From the NCBI GenBank assembly GCA_019415925.1, contig DXYG01000091.1:1-10390 (forward strand): a DNA stretch of 10,390 nt, read 5' to 3'. This DNA comes from Clostridiales bacterium (GTDB lineage Bacteria; Bacillota; Clostridia; Oscillospirales; Acutalibacteraceae). The notes beneath the pieces were generated by a model. The model saw only the letters and a program-made list of their open reading frames with translations. It was not told where the DNA came from and did not search any database. Of the stretch, positions 1 through 8,172 are shown piece by piece. A program made the translations under genes and the position numbers. Position 1 is the stretch's first letter. Every line of letters begins with the position of its first letter.

Positions 1-1
1 T

Positions 2-67
2 TTCAGGAGCAGTCACATAAGAGAAGCAATTCAGTTTTTAGCTGAAGAGATTCACCGTAAAAAATGA
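2..67 (+). CDS. C-terminal end of an unidentified protein (truncated by window edge)
   Basis: An open frame runs from the first bases of the window to a TGA at 65-67. It encodes 21 residues ending in ...AIQFLAEEIHRKK. The peptide reads as an amphipathic, charged C-terminal helix, with hydrophobic residues spaced i/i+3/i+4 and a lysine/arginine-rich tail. That is more protein-like than the other two + frames. I do not recognise the family, and too little is visible to name a function. It lies upstream of and in the same direction as the HTH gene, 111 bp away, so read-through between them is possible. The call rests only on peptide appearance and on the open frame to the window edge. Confidence 0.45.
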   Translation, partial: FRSSHIREAIQFLAEEIHRKK

Positions 68-111
68 TAAACTGTTTCAAAGTAAAATTGGTAAACGAGT
101 ATTCTTTTATT

Positions 112-140
112 TTGAATATTGATTTAAAGCTTAATCTAAT
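112..140 (+). promoter_or_regulatory. Possible sigma-A promoter of the HTH gene, with an imperfect palindrome in the spacer
   Basis: TTGAAT (112-117) and TCTAAT (135-140) are separated by 17 bp, an acceptable but weak -35/-10 pair. It would start transcription near 147, about 30 nt before the TTG start codon. The spacer and -10 region include gatttaaagcttaatc (121-136), an imperfect inverted repeat centred on AAGCTT. A palindrome in this position could be an operator, for example for autoregulation by the HTH protein encoded downstream. In DNA this AT-rich, chance matches are common, so this is a suggestion only. Confidence 0.28.
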
Positions 141-164
141 AATCTTAAAAGCAAATCATATGTG

Positions 165-171
165 AGAGGTG
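165..171 (+). promoter_or_regulatory. Ribosome binding site that fixes the TTG start of the HTH gene
   Basis: AGAGGTG lies 7 nt before the TTG codon at 179-181. No in-frame ATG or GTG lies in the preceding 30 bases; the ATG at 160 is in another frame. The combination of Shine-Dalgarno spacing and HTH domain alignment supports translation from TTG. Confidence 0.6.
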
Positions 172-178
172 CTTTAAT

Positions 179-1606
179 TTGTCAGAATTCAGTGTTTTCC
201 TTAAAGAAGCTATTGAAACATCAGGTTATTCAATCTATTCAATAGCAAAAGAAATTAATTATGACCGTGCAACGCTTACCAATCAGATAAATGGAAAACG
301 AATAATGAATAAGGACGTTTTTCTCAAGATTCTGAACTTTCTGAATCTGACAGAAACAGACAAATCGAAATTAATCGGTTTGTTTCATAAAGATATTTTT
401 GATTCTGATTTTGAAACTTTTTCAATTATAAAAGCAGGCTTTGAAAACTACAGTAAAGCATCTTATTTAAGTCCTGATATAAATTTTTCTGTTTCTCTTA
501 ACAATGACTTTAAAAATCACAAAACAGTAAATATCAGCGGAAAAGCATTAATTCTGTGCTCAATTAAAGAAATCATTAACTGTGAGCTAAAAAATGAACA
601 TCCTTTTATTTATTTCAATTTTGACCCACGGAATAAAGAATTGACTTCAATAATACAATCTGTGTACATAAATAACCACACTGCCGATATTAAAAGCATT
701 GTGAGTTTTTCAACAAACAAAAGTGATAAAACAGAAAATTTCTCCAAGTTTATTTCAATGCTGCCTCTTTTACTGCACGGATATTGTCCGTATTATTTCT
801 TTTCCGAAAGCAACACGTTATCTGAAATTTCAATTCTGTTTCCCTTCTATTTAATAACAAGCGAACAATTAGTTTTAATTTCATCTGATTCTATACGTGC
901 AATCGTCATCAGCAATAAAGATGTAATAAACACATTTAAAGGTGAATTCATTGTCAAGTCGAGCAAATGCAGACAATTCAGATATGAATCAGTTAAATTT
1001 TACGACATACCTGATGTATTCAGCGCTTGTATTGATACACAAGAGAAACCGCAAATATATGGATTTAATGAAAAATTCTGCGCACTGCCCTTTCTTACAA
1101 AAGAGCATCTATATCATATGTTTTCCGAAAAGCTCAACAACCACGCTGAAGTTATAGAAAAGCTTTTGAATTGCTATAAAAAAACAAGCGGCTTTATTTC
1201 ATTTGTACCTGTCGAGTCAATTAAAGAATTTGTTGAAACCGGAAAAGATGAACATACAAATAATGAGTATTCAACACCTCTGACGATGAAGCAAAGAATC
1301 GAAGTCTTGCAAACAATTAAACAATTCATAATTAACGGCGGTGAATATTATTTTGTAAGAAAATCTGACTTTTTCTGTGATGAATTAACCTTTGACATTA
1401 TGTCGGATTCAAAAGTTATTTTCTTTAACAACGATAATATCAGTGATAAAAGCTCCATGTCGGTACTCACATTGCCGAACGGACTTCTTAACGAACTGAA
1501 GCACTTTTTCAGGTCACTGAAAAGGAGCTGTTATGTTCTTTCAAAGGAAGACGCTGTGAGTGAAATTGACAAATCTATAAATTACGCCGAAGGTCTTTTA
1601 TACTAA
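179..1606 (+). CDS. XRE-type helix-turn-helix protein with long uncharacterised C-terminal region
   Basis: This 475-residue protein is probably cytoplasmic and DNA-binding. Residues 4-65 look like an XRE/Cro-CI helix-turn-helix domain. A first helix is followed by the scaffold and recognition helices in SIAKEINYDRATLTNQINGK (21-40), where an isoleucine-alanine-x-glutamate helix precedes an R-x-T-L-T/N-Q recognition helix. A third helical segment occupies about 46-68. Residues 70-475 have no motif I recognise. They mix hydrophobic strands (about 215-247, IIT/LIS-type) with helices (about 306-335 and 368-385), and look like a sensing or effector domain rather than an enzyme with a visible catalytic signature. 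There is no signal peptide or clear membrane segment. The start is TTG. Long HTH proteins of this kind are, from memory, common as orphan regulators in Clostridia; that is a recollection, not a search result. The gene faces the helicase operon convergently, so a regulatory link to it is unproven. Confidence 0.85.
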   Translation: MSEFSVFLKEAIETSGYSIYSIAKEINYDRATLTNQINGKRIMNKDVFLKILNFLNLTETDKSKLIGLFHKDIFDSDFETFSIIKAGFENYSKASYLSPDINFSVSLNNDFKNHKTVNISGKALILCSIKEIINCELKNEHPFIYFNFDPRNKELTSIIQSVYINNHTADIKSIVSFSTNKSDKTENFSKFISMLPLLLHGYCPYYFFSESNTLSEISILFPFYLITSEQLVLISSDSIRAIVISNKDVINTFKGEFIVKSSKCRQFRYESVKFYDIPDVFSACIDTQEKPQIYGFNEKFCALPFLTKEHLYHMFSEKLNNHAEVIEKLLNCYKKTSGFISFVPVESIKEFVETGKDEHTNNEYSTPLTMKQRIEVLQTIKQFIINGGEYYFVRKSDFFCDELTFDIMSDSKVIFFNNDNISDKSSMSVLTLPNGLLNELKHFFRSLKRSCYVLSKEDAVSEIDKSINYAEGLLY

Positions 1607-1909
1607 TCTCTGCGTTTTAAATAATTTTAAAAATTTTCTATAATCTTTATAAACAACCTCGAAACGTGTCAAAACATCTTAATACTATTACTCTTAAACA
1701 AAACAAAAAACTTCATTACACTTACATTTTGAATATGTAACATTGCAATAACAGGAGACCACATTTTTTGAAGTGATCTCCTGTTTTCTGTTGTTCTTTT
1801 CAGTTCATCGATTCAATAACAATCTCTATATCAAGCATAATTTACCGGGTAATTGATTGCCGTTCACAATGAAACAAGGTGGGTATTACAATGCCTATAA
1901 AAATCCAGG
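1607..1909. other. Convergent intergenic region
   Basis: This 303-bp gap lies between the ends of the HTH gene and the helicase gene. Its first part (about 1607-1745) is very AT-rich with no supported gene. The hairpin terminator follows at 1750-1785. Next comes a minus-strand 12-codon open frame (about 1800-1838, peptide MLDIEIVIESMN) immediately before the hairpin, without a convincing ribosome binding site. It may be the relic of an eroded gene or chance. A short interrupted palindrome, TTACCGGGTAA, lies around 1842-1852. The last ~50 bases show nothing I can name. Confidence 0.6.
1750..1800 (+). terminator. Hairpin terminator between convergent transcripts
   Basis: The left arm aacaggagaccac (1750-1762) pairs with the right arm gtgatctcctgtt (1773-1785) around a 10-nt loop, with 12 of 13 positions complementary. 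On the + strand it is followed by a T-rich stretch (tttctgttgttctttt), which fits intrinsic termination of the HTH gene transcript, whose stop codon is 144 bp upstream. On the - strand the single C-A mismatch becomes a U-G wobble, so the stem is slightly better paired, but the following bases (attgcaatg) are not a U-tract. Termination of the operon transcript here, about 125 bp past its stop codon, is possible but less certain. Confidence 0.75.
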
Positions 1910-4900
1910 TTAAAAGTTATTTAAGATTTTTTGTACAGCATATGGCTTTGCATATTTTATAAGTAAATCGTCTATAAATACGGTGTTTGTTTCATTAGGA
2001 CAAATTCTCATTGATGGGTAAATTACTATTCTTCTGACGACTTTATCCTTTTTAACAAATATTTTATCATCTTCATTGAAAATATCTATTCCATAGTTAT
2101 TTAAAATGTGTTCAAGTGAAAATAACAAAACAGTTTGCTCTTTAAACTCAATATCATCAGGAATTTTGCTGTTTATTCCCCAATAGAGTAAATCCAATGC
2201 CGCATTTCTATCTAAACTTCCATGTATGCTTTGATTGCGATAATGCTTAAGACAGTTATGACAAGCATCTTTACAATTGCAATTTGATAATAGTTCAATT
2301 GTGTAATCAATGATTTGCAAAAGAGAGCTTTCAATCCCTTTTGAATATCCGGCACCGCTTGATAAGCTGTCATAAATATAGATATCAACAAAAGCTCCGT
2401 TACAATTCTCTCTAAAACGATATCCTGTAACCATTTCAGTGAACTCAATATCAAGAATTTTACTTGCCGCCAGTCGGATGCCTTCTGCAAGAGACAGAGC
2501 TGCTCTTGATAACCATTGATTTTCAACTCTTGTTGCATTAATTAATGTTTTATCAAGAGATATTTCCAAAACGAGCATATCTGTTATAAAATCATAGCCA
2601 AGATCAACATTTAATATATTGTGGTGTTTGCATTCTGCACCGGCAAACTTATTTATATACGGTCTTTTAACTTTTACAAGTGCGTCTTCAACATCACCCG
2701 GCATTGCCGCACCGCAATCAGCACAAACAGTAAAGCCCTTATTGCCCGGACCGCTATTAATCATAATAATCCGTTGCCCTGTTCTTGAGGCTTTTTTGAT
2801 ATTATCCATTCCCGGTATATTTACCATCCCTTCAAATTCCGGTAATGTAGAATATAACGGTAAATTAACCGAAGAATATTCTTCGTTGAGTTGTGCTTCA
2901 GGAATCGGCCTTGCGTTTTTAGGAGCAAAGCCCCAAGGAATCAACATATCCCTGGTAGCGACTAACTCTGAACTTCCGCAAAAAGGACATTTATCAACCC
3001 CGTCTTCCATCAATCCAAACCATTCGCATCTTTTACAGGCGTGAATCTTTTTTACATAATTGGGGTCATTTATAAAGCTACCGGCAGCCGACGACGCTTT
3101 TCCTCTTTGCTTATCACTGCCGGGATAATAAAACCCTCCAATCTGATATGTTTGTTTATCTACTACAATAGCCCTTCCGGGAGCATATTCGCTTATCGCA
3201 ACATCAAGTCCTCTCTCAACCTGATATAATATATTACCATTATAGTCAGATATATAGGTACTAACCACATTCTTAGGGAATGAATATGTAGGAATAATTC
3301 CTTCTTCGTATAAAGCATCAAGTAATGACTTTTTCTGTTGTGAAGAGGCTGGCAAGCCGGACACTCCAAACAATTCAGGATGTATATTTCGTTTTTCATT
3401 AAGCAAAAATAATTTTTTAGTTAATTCCGTTTTGTATTCTGAATTATTTATTTTGCAAGGCACTAAAACATTATTATGCGGAATTTTATATGACGACAGA
3501 TATTTTATGAATCGTTCTAAATGATTATCCAGAAAATCAATTGCACTTAACACATCCATACTCTGTAAATTATCTGATAAATAATTTTGCATTATTATCA
3601 TAGTAAGATGTCTGTATAATAATTTTTCATTATTTACATCAATCCACGGCCGCCTTGGTTCACCTCTGAGCATAGGTTCCGGATTGTTAAAATATAATGT
3701 GTCATGAGGACCGCCTTCACAATAAGTTACTATGGTAGATAAACTTGAACCTCTTCGTCCGGCACGACCGGCTCTCTGCTGATAATTTTCCCTCATCGGA
3801 GGTATATTCCTTAATCCGACTGCTACGAGAGAACCAATATCAATACCTACTTCCATTGTAGTTGTGCTGCTCAGTATATCAACAGGCGTCTCATCTTCTT
3901 GTACCAGATCCTGAAATCGCATTTCATATTGTTCTGTTTTTGACCAAAGATTATCTCTCTGATCTTTATGTGACAGCTGAGCAGTATGCTCCTCTGTATC
4001 CATCACAAATATCCGTTTTCCGTTTAATGCGTCATTAGCAGGTTCACGCCAAAAGCTTAACGCTTCAAAATCTAACTGTGAGGTTGTGTAAATATCTTCA
4101 CTGCCGCAAAAAGGACATTTTTTGTTTAATAAATACGGTGTCAGTTCAGAGCATTTTTCACATTTAAACCATTTGTGAGCTAAATCAAACCTGGGTTTTA
4201 TCCTTGATAAATCAACATACAGCTTTCCTTTGTTAATTTGTCCTTCCTCAAGAAAATTCTTTTTCATAATTCTTTTCCATATGTCAACTTGTTTATCTTC
4301 TCTTTTCCAACCCATTATACTATAAATATCATTCGAGAAATCCCATTCATATGGCAGTCCATAGCCTTTTTTATGGTAAGGTCGTACTTTGTATCTGATA
4401 TCGTCAGATATAGTCTGACCCAAAGCTGTATATTTATCTATAACAGAGATAATCCATGCATTAAAAAATTCTATAAAATCCTGTTCCGAAATCTCAATTC
4501 CATTTTCATTTAATTCATCAACAGCCTCAAACAATACAGTATCTGTTGGCTCTATCCAGCTAAGTCCCGAATCAAACATTGTATTATATCCGTTGCAATA
4601 CAACTTCATAAGAGTTTCTTTCATTTGATCGGGAGCATTATCAATAGTTAAACAGGGCACATAAGGTCTGTGTCGCTTATTCAGCCTATTATAGCTTTCA
4701 AGACGGGCTTTACCGTGTTCTGCAAAAATTTTTCTATCCTGACCGCTGAACAACTGAACATTATTCTTATACGCTGCCATTGCAAAATAATCATAAAAAT
4801 TATTCATTGTTTGCTCAACAACTGAATTTTCCATCATACTTACTGTAAGAACACAAATCTGACGGGATGCAGTCATATCAGAATAATCAGACATATCCCT

Positions 4901-7156
4901 TGCCAGCTTAGCCGCTCTTTGACGACTATCTGAAAATAATAATACCTTTCTACCTTCATTAGGCATTAAATCTTTGTTGTCTTTTCCGGGGACTGCCGGT
5001 TGCGTCTGAAATTGAGCCTTGATAAGATTGTAAAAAGATTGATTACCCTTAGTGGTAAAGCCTGTTAACTGTTTCTCGGCTAAACGATGCTTACAATGAG
5101 GACAAACGGTAAATGTTATGGTATCCGGCTTTCCTTTAGCAGAAAAGTTACAATAATATAGTTTTCTGATTCCCGTCTGACCATTTAAACTGTCATCGGT
5201 AAAATTTATAAATCCGCTTTTGGTATCCAGATAGCATGGGAGCACCTTGTAATTAGAACTACGGGATTTTAATATATAATTGTCAGGAGAAATATATAAA
5301 TGAAGTTCTTTCATCCTTTTATCAAAAGCCTGTCCCGGATATCTCCATAAATATGTCTGATTGTCAAAGCCTGCATCATCTTCAAGAATATAGCCTTTAA
5401 AAAACAAAGCTCCGCATCTTCTGTCATTATAAAGCTCATACACAACACTGTTGCAATGAGGACAAATAAGATTGCTGTCATTTAGGAATATTTCTCCCAG
5501 AGTCAATTCACCATCGGTATGTGAATGAGGACATTCAGGATTAGTACATGCGTAAACGCCTTTTATTCCCCTGAATAACATATGCATACGGGCTGGGAAC
5601 AAAGATATATCCTTTTTATTTTTAGCAAATGGTGTTATGGCTAACATGACGCCGATAGCATACAAAGAGGTTTCTGTATCAACACCATTGAATATTTCTT
5701 CAGCAAGTTCCTTTAACGATACAGCTTTACCTCTGCATAATCTTAATAAATCCATAAATGGCTTATATTCAGTTAAATTGCCATATAGCCATTCCGAAGC
5801 ATCGCTCAAATCGTCAAAACTGTTTTTACTCTCTGATATTAACCCGATAAATTTGCATAATTCAGAAAATCTTTCATCCTTTGTTCCTTCCAATTTTTCA
5901 ATATTGCAATCAGAAAAAATATGAATGTCAATTTCTTTTGAATTAACGCTTTTCAGCTGTTCCTGTTCTCCCGTGATGTACTCAAATTTGTAATTTTCAT
6001 CTGCGGCAGTAAGCTGATTTGCAAAGTTATGTACAGCTTTTTTGTCATCCTCATCTGAATAAGGCATACTTGCGGTAGTTAATATAAACTGAACTCTGCT
6101 TCTGTCGATATTCAGTTTATTGAAAAGTCTTCTGATTAAAAGAGCTACCTCTCCTCCGGATGAGCCTCTATACATATGAGCCTCGTCAATTATAAACAAG
6201 AGCCTGTTTTTATTATCATTTTCGAGCCAAGCTCTTGTATCTGCCCAGATTTTATTTTCTATCGGTCTTAAAAGCATATACTCAAGCATTGAGTAATTGG
6301 TAATAAGAATGTCGGGACAAAACCTCTGCATTTCAAATCTGGTTATTAATTCTGCATCGTTTTCATCAGGAAAATGTTGACCGTTATGTATATTTTCCAG
6401 AAATGCAGCCAAATCTTTTTTTGCCGGTATTTTTCCTGAATTTGATAGTTGATCAAGATATTGTTTCTGATTTTCAGTGCTTGCCTCAACAAATTTTTTC
6501 ATTGTTCTTTCAAGCTGACGATCCTGTGACAATTTAGGCTCGTTACCGGGATAGGGTGTTCTGCCGGTGTACATACCGAACTGCGGTCTTCGCACCTCTT
6601 GTCCTGCACTTTCTCGAAATATTCCGATGAATTTTTCGTCTTTGTCACCTATCAGCCGTCTTAATCTACTTACCTGATCCGATACAAGAGCATTCATTGG
6701 ATACAGAATTATAGTTCTTACCCCTCGTTTATTCCATGATGACGGATTTGTTTTTGCTTCTTCAACCAGTTTAGCAAGTAAAGGCCACATAAAACACTCT
6801 GTTTTACCTGAACCTGTTCCCGTAGAAACAAACAAATCTTTGCCGGCAACGGCACTTTCCAACGCTCTTATCTGATGAGAAAAAGGAGAACTGAACACTC
6901 CGAGATTATTATCGGATAACTCTTTAAAAAAATTTCTCATCCATTCCGGTAAATTTGAATTTATAATACCGTTTTCCACTCTTTTATACGCAGGAGAAGA
7001 TTCAATATAGGGCTTCTGATATAAAACGCCTTCTTTATCAAGCGAACCTTCGATTGCTTCAAGCAAAATTTTCGATTTACTGAAATACTGTGACTTTATA
7101 TATTCCTTAAGCTCTTTTCTTAATTGTTTATGTACTTCATATGCTCCTTTGGACAT
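1910..7156 (-). CDS. DEAH-box SF2 helicase with multiple zinc clusters and C-terminal DUF1998/MZB module (DruE/DrmAB-like)
   Basis: This 1748-residue ATP-dependent DNA helicase/translocase is the motor of the operon. Visible motifs, in order: Q-motif region SHQIRAL (93-99); Walker A TGTGSGKT (K118); Ia-like ILYPMNALVSDQ (150-161); Ib-like ILITNYSMLEYM (283-294); Walker B DEAH (324-327); motif III TTAS (360-363); RecA2 entry VLLFSDSRQRAAKL (738-751); motif V TTMEVGIDIG (1099-1108); motif VI QQRAGRAGRRG (1126-1136). All catalytic residues are intact. About 370 residues separate motif III from RecA2, and 350 separate RecA2 entry from motif V. Cysteine clusters lie at 537/542/565/568, 669/685/688, 999/1002/1014/1017, 1374/1377/1390/1393 and 1478/1481/1509. 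The C-terminal CxCx3CxxC (1626-1635) followed by NQ..HGSLDR is the DUF1998/MZB signature. Family members include DruE, DrmA+DrmB, DpdJ and MrfA. The start is fixed by GGGAGG 7 nt upstream. The exact subfamily is not determinable here. Confidence 0.93.
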   Translation of the reverse strand: MSKGAYEVHKQLRKELKEYIKSQYFSKSKILLEAIEGSLDKEGVLYQKPYIESSPAYKRVENGIINSNLPEWMRNFFKELSDNNLGVFSSPFSHQIRALESAVAGKDLFVSTGTGSGKTECFMWPLLAKLVEEAKTNPSSWNKRGVRTIILYPMNALVSDQVSRLRRLIGDKDEKFIGIFRESAGQEVRRPQFGMYTGRTPYPGNEPKLSQDRQLERTMKKFVEASTENQKQYLDQLSNSGKIPAKKDLAAFLENIHNGQHFPDENDAELITRFEMQRFCPDILITNYSMLEYMLLRPIENKIWADTRAWLENDNKNRLLFIIDEAHMYRGSSGGEVALLIRRLFNKLNIDRSRVQFILTTASMPYSDEDDKKAVHNFANQLTAADENYKFEYITGEQEQLKSVNSKEIDIHIFSDCNIEKLEGTKDERFSELCKFIGLISESKNSFDDLSDASEWLYGNLTEYKPFMDLLRLCRGKAVSLKELAEEIFNGVDTETSLYAIGVMLAITPFAKNKKDISLFPARMHMLFRGIKGVYACTNPECPHSHTDGELTLGEIFLNDSNLICPHCNSVVYELYNDRRCGALFFKGYILEDDAGFDNQTYLWRYPGQAFDKRMKELHLYISPDNYILKSRSSNYKVLPCYLDTKSGFINFTDDSLNGQTGIRKLYYCNFSAKGKPDTITFTVCPHCKHRLAEKQLTGFTTKGNQSFYNLIKAQFQTQPAVPGKDNKDLMPNEGRKVLLFSDSRQRAAKLARDMSDYSDMTASRQICVLTVSMMENSVVEQTMNNFYDYFAMAAYKNNVQLFSGQDRKIFAEHGKARLESYNRLNKRHRPYVPCLTIDNAPDQMKETLMKLYCNGYNTMFDSGLSWIEPTDTVLFEAVDELNENGIEISEQDFIEFFNAWIISVIDKYTALGQTISDDIRYKVRPYHKKGYGLPYEWDFSNDIYSIMGWKREDKQVDIWKRIMKKNFLEEGQINKGKLYVDLSRIKPRFDLAHKWFKCEKCSELTPYLLNKKCPFCGSEDIYTTSQLDFEALSFWREPANDALNGKRIFVMDTEEHTAQLSHKDQRDNLWSKTEQYEMRFQDLVQEDETPVDILSSTTTMEVGIDIGSLVAVGLRNIPPMRENYQQRAGRAGRRGSSLSTIVTYCEGGPHDTLYFNNPEPMLRGEPRRPWIDVNNEKLLYRHLTMIIMQNYLSDNLQSMDVLSAIDFLDNHLERFIKYLSSYKIPHNNVLVPCKINNSEYKTELTKKLFLLNEKRNIHPELFGVSGLPASSQQKKSLLDALYEEGIIPTYSFPKNVVSTYISDYNGNILYQVERGLDVAISEYAPGRAIVVDKQTYQIGGFYYPGSDKQRGKASSAAGSFINDPNYVKKIHACKRCEWFGLMEDGVDKCPFCGSSELVATRDMLIPWGFAPKNARPIPEAQLNEEYSSVNLPLYSTLPEFEGMVNIPGMDNIKKASRTGQRIIMINSGPGNKGFTVCADCGAAMPGDVEDALVKVKRPYINKFAGAECKHHNILNVDLGYDFITDMLVLEISLDKTLINATRVENQWLSRAALSLAEGIRLAASKILDIEFTEMVTGYRFRENCNGAFVDIYIYDSLSSGAGYSKGIESSLLQIIDYTIELLSNCNCKDACHNCLKHYRNQSIHGSLDRNAALDLLYWGINSKIPDDIEFKEQTVLLFSLEHILNNYGIDIFNEDDKIFVKKDKVVRRIVIYPSMRICPNETNTVFIDDLLIKYAKPYAVQKILNNF

Positions 7157-8172
7157 TACTCTTCCTCCCGAAACTGATAGCCTGACTGTTTCAATATGGT
7201 TTTGAAAACGTTATAAATCTTTTTACTCATTATTCTGTTGAAATTCTGATCTGTGGTCAGATAATTTATCGGCCAACTATAAAGCTTAAAAAAACTTTCT
7301 TCATTTGGCGGCAGAAGATAATTCAATTTAATATAAACTATCTCATCACTTAATTTTGCACTTATCGGAGGCAGCTTATTGCATGATTGCAAAATGCCTG
7401 TACTAATCGCACGATACTGAAAATATTCCGTTCTCCAATTCTCAAGAGGCAATTCAAAATATTTCCCGTTATCATATTTATACAGAAAATACATCGAATT
7501 GTTTATTTCACTTATTCTTGCAAGTGAAACAACATTTTCTTTATCAGGTTCTTTTTTCCAATACCCATTTGTAAACGGCGGTTGTGTCTTTAAAAATTTA
7601 TAGTCTTCTATGTTTTTATCAAACTTGGCAGGAATCCATTCTTTGTTTTTTATTATTTGATCTACATATCTATCGAATGTCGCCCTGCTGATATTAAACA
7701 TATCAAATACATCTTCCTGTGAATCAATACTACTGTTTTCTATGTAAAACCCCATTCCGCTCATATTAAAATCATTATCCGGAGATAAGCCTCTTGCCAA
7801 AACAATATTATTTACAACAGATAATTTTTTTACTGCCAGAGACAGTCTATATGGCATATGATAGAAACACCCGGCAGAAAGAAGAATTTTATAAATTTCT
7901 TCAGACAATTCATCATAATTCGGGGAAAACATATTTAAGGAATCCGGAAAAATATTAAGATACGCATTCAAAAGTTTTTTGCAGTGATTTTTAAAATGAA
8001 TTATCGCATCTGTATGATAGTCCTCGCCGTTTGACCAAACAGAAGCAATTGCGAGCTTTGCTACAGAGCTATAAATAACACGATTTATCCACTGCGTTTC
8101 ATTCTCTTGTTTATCCTTTTTTATCCCAAGTTCATTCGATATTTCATAAAGTAAATCTCTTTCGCTTATCAT
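7156..8172 (-). CDS. Uncharacterised 338-aa operon protein with a possible helix-turn-helix segment
   Basis: I do not recognise this family. The 338-residue protein is soluble, with no signal peptide or membrane helix. The N-terminal third (1-130) looks mainly helical. Residues about 153-178 (EDVFDMFNISRATFDRYVDQII) resemble a helix-turn-helix: a short helix, a turn at N160-I161-S162, then a second helix starting RATFDRYV. This is followed by basic and aromatic residues (KEWIPAKF) and a proline/tryptophan-rich stretch (197-206). The C-terminal half (215-300) looks strand-rich with several tryptophans, then ends in a helix (313-330). No nuclease, methyltransferase or ATPase motif is visible. 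The gene starts inside the stop codon of the upstream gene (ATGA overlap, 8169-8172) with GGAG well placed. It ends in TAATG shared with the helicase start. Such coupling suggests a stoichiometric partner of the helicase, perhaps a DNA-binding or adaptor subunit; this is inference. Confidence 0.85.
   Translation of the reverse strand: MISERDLLYEISNELGIKKDKQENETQWINRVIYSSVAKLAIASVWSNGEDYHTDAIIHFKNHCKKLLNAYLNIFPDSLNMFSPNYDELSEEIYKILLSAGCFYHMPYRLSLAVKKLSVVNNIVLARGLSPDNDFNMSGMGFYIENSSIDSQEDVFDMFNISRATFDRYVDQIIKNKEWIPAKFDKNIEDYKFLKTQPPFTNGYWKKEPDKENVVSLARISEINNSMYFLYKYDNGKYFELPLENWRTEYFQYRAISTGILQSCNKLPPISAKLSDEIVYIKLNYLLPPNEESFFKLYSWPINYLTTDQNFNRIMSKKIYNVFKTILKQSGYQFREEE
7164..7169 (-). promoter_or_regulatory. 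Strong ribosome binding site of the helicase gene inside the end of the 338-aa gene
   Basis: On the - strand GGGAGG is followed by 7 nt and then ATG (7156-7154). The start A is shared with the stop of the preceding gene (TAATG), a classic stop-start junction for reinitiation. This is the best Shine-Dalgarno sequence in the window and it confirms the chosen helicase start. Confidence 0.8.

Noticed and set aside
942..1157. 71-codon + strand open frame inside the HTH gene
   Set aside because: It lies wholly within the 475-aa coding frame, and its peptide is low-complexity with no domain. It is a shadow frame.
1842..1852. TTACCGGGTAA palindrome as an attachment site or operator
   Set aside because: It is short, has no second copy that I could find in the window, and has no adjacent recombinase gene. 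It is noted only as intergenic content.
2212..2538. 108-codon - strand open frame overlapping the helicase C-terminus
   Set aside because: It is an alternate frame of the cysteine-rich DUF1998 region. The main frame contains the whole conserved motif without interruption, so no frameshift is implied.
2619..3229. Two + strand open frames (141 and 62 codons) opposite the helicase
   Set aside because: They are antisense to the conserved DUF1998 part of the helicase, without convincing ribosome sites or recognisable motifs.
1910..7156. Assignment of the helicase gene directly as druE or drmA
   Set aside because: The motifs are shared across several DUF1998 helicase families and the expected partner genes are missing, so a specific symbol would be unsupported.
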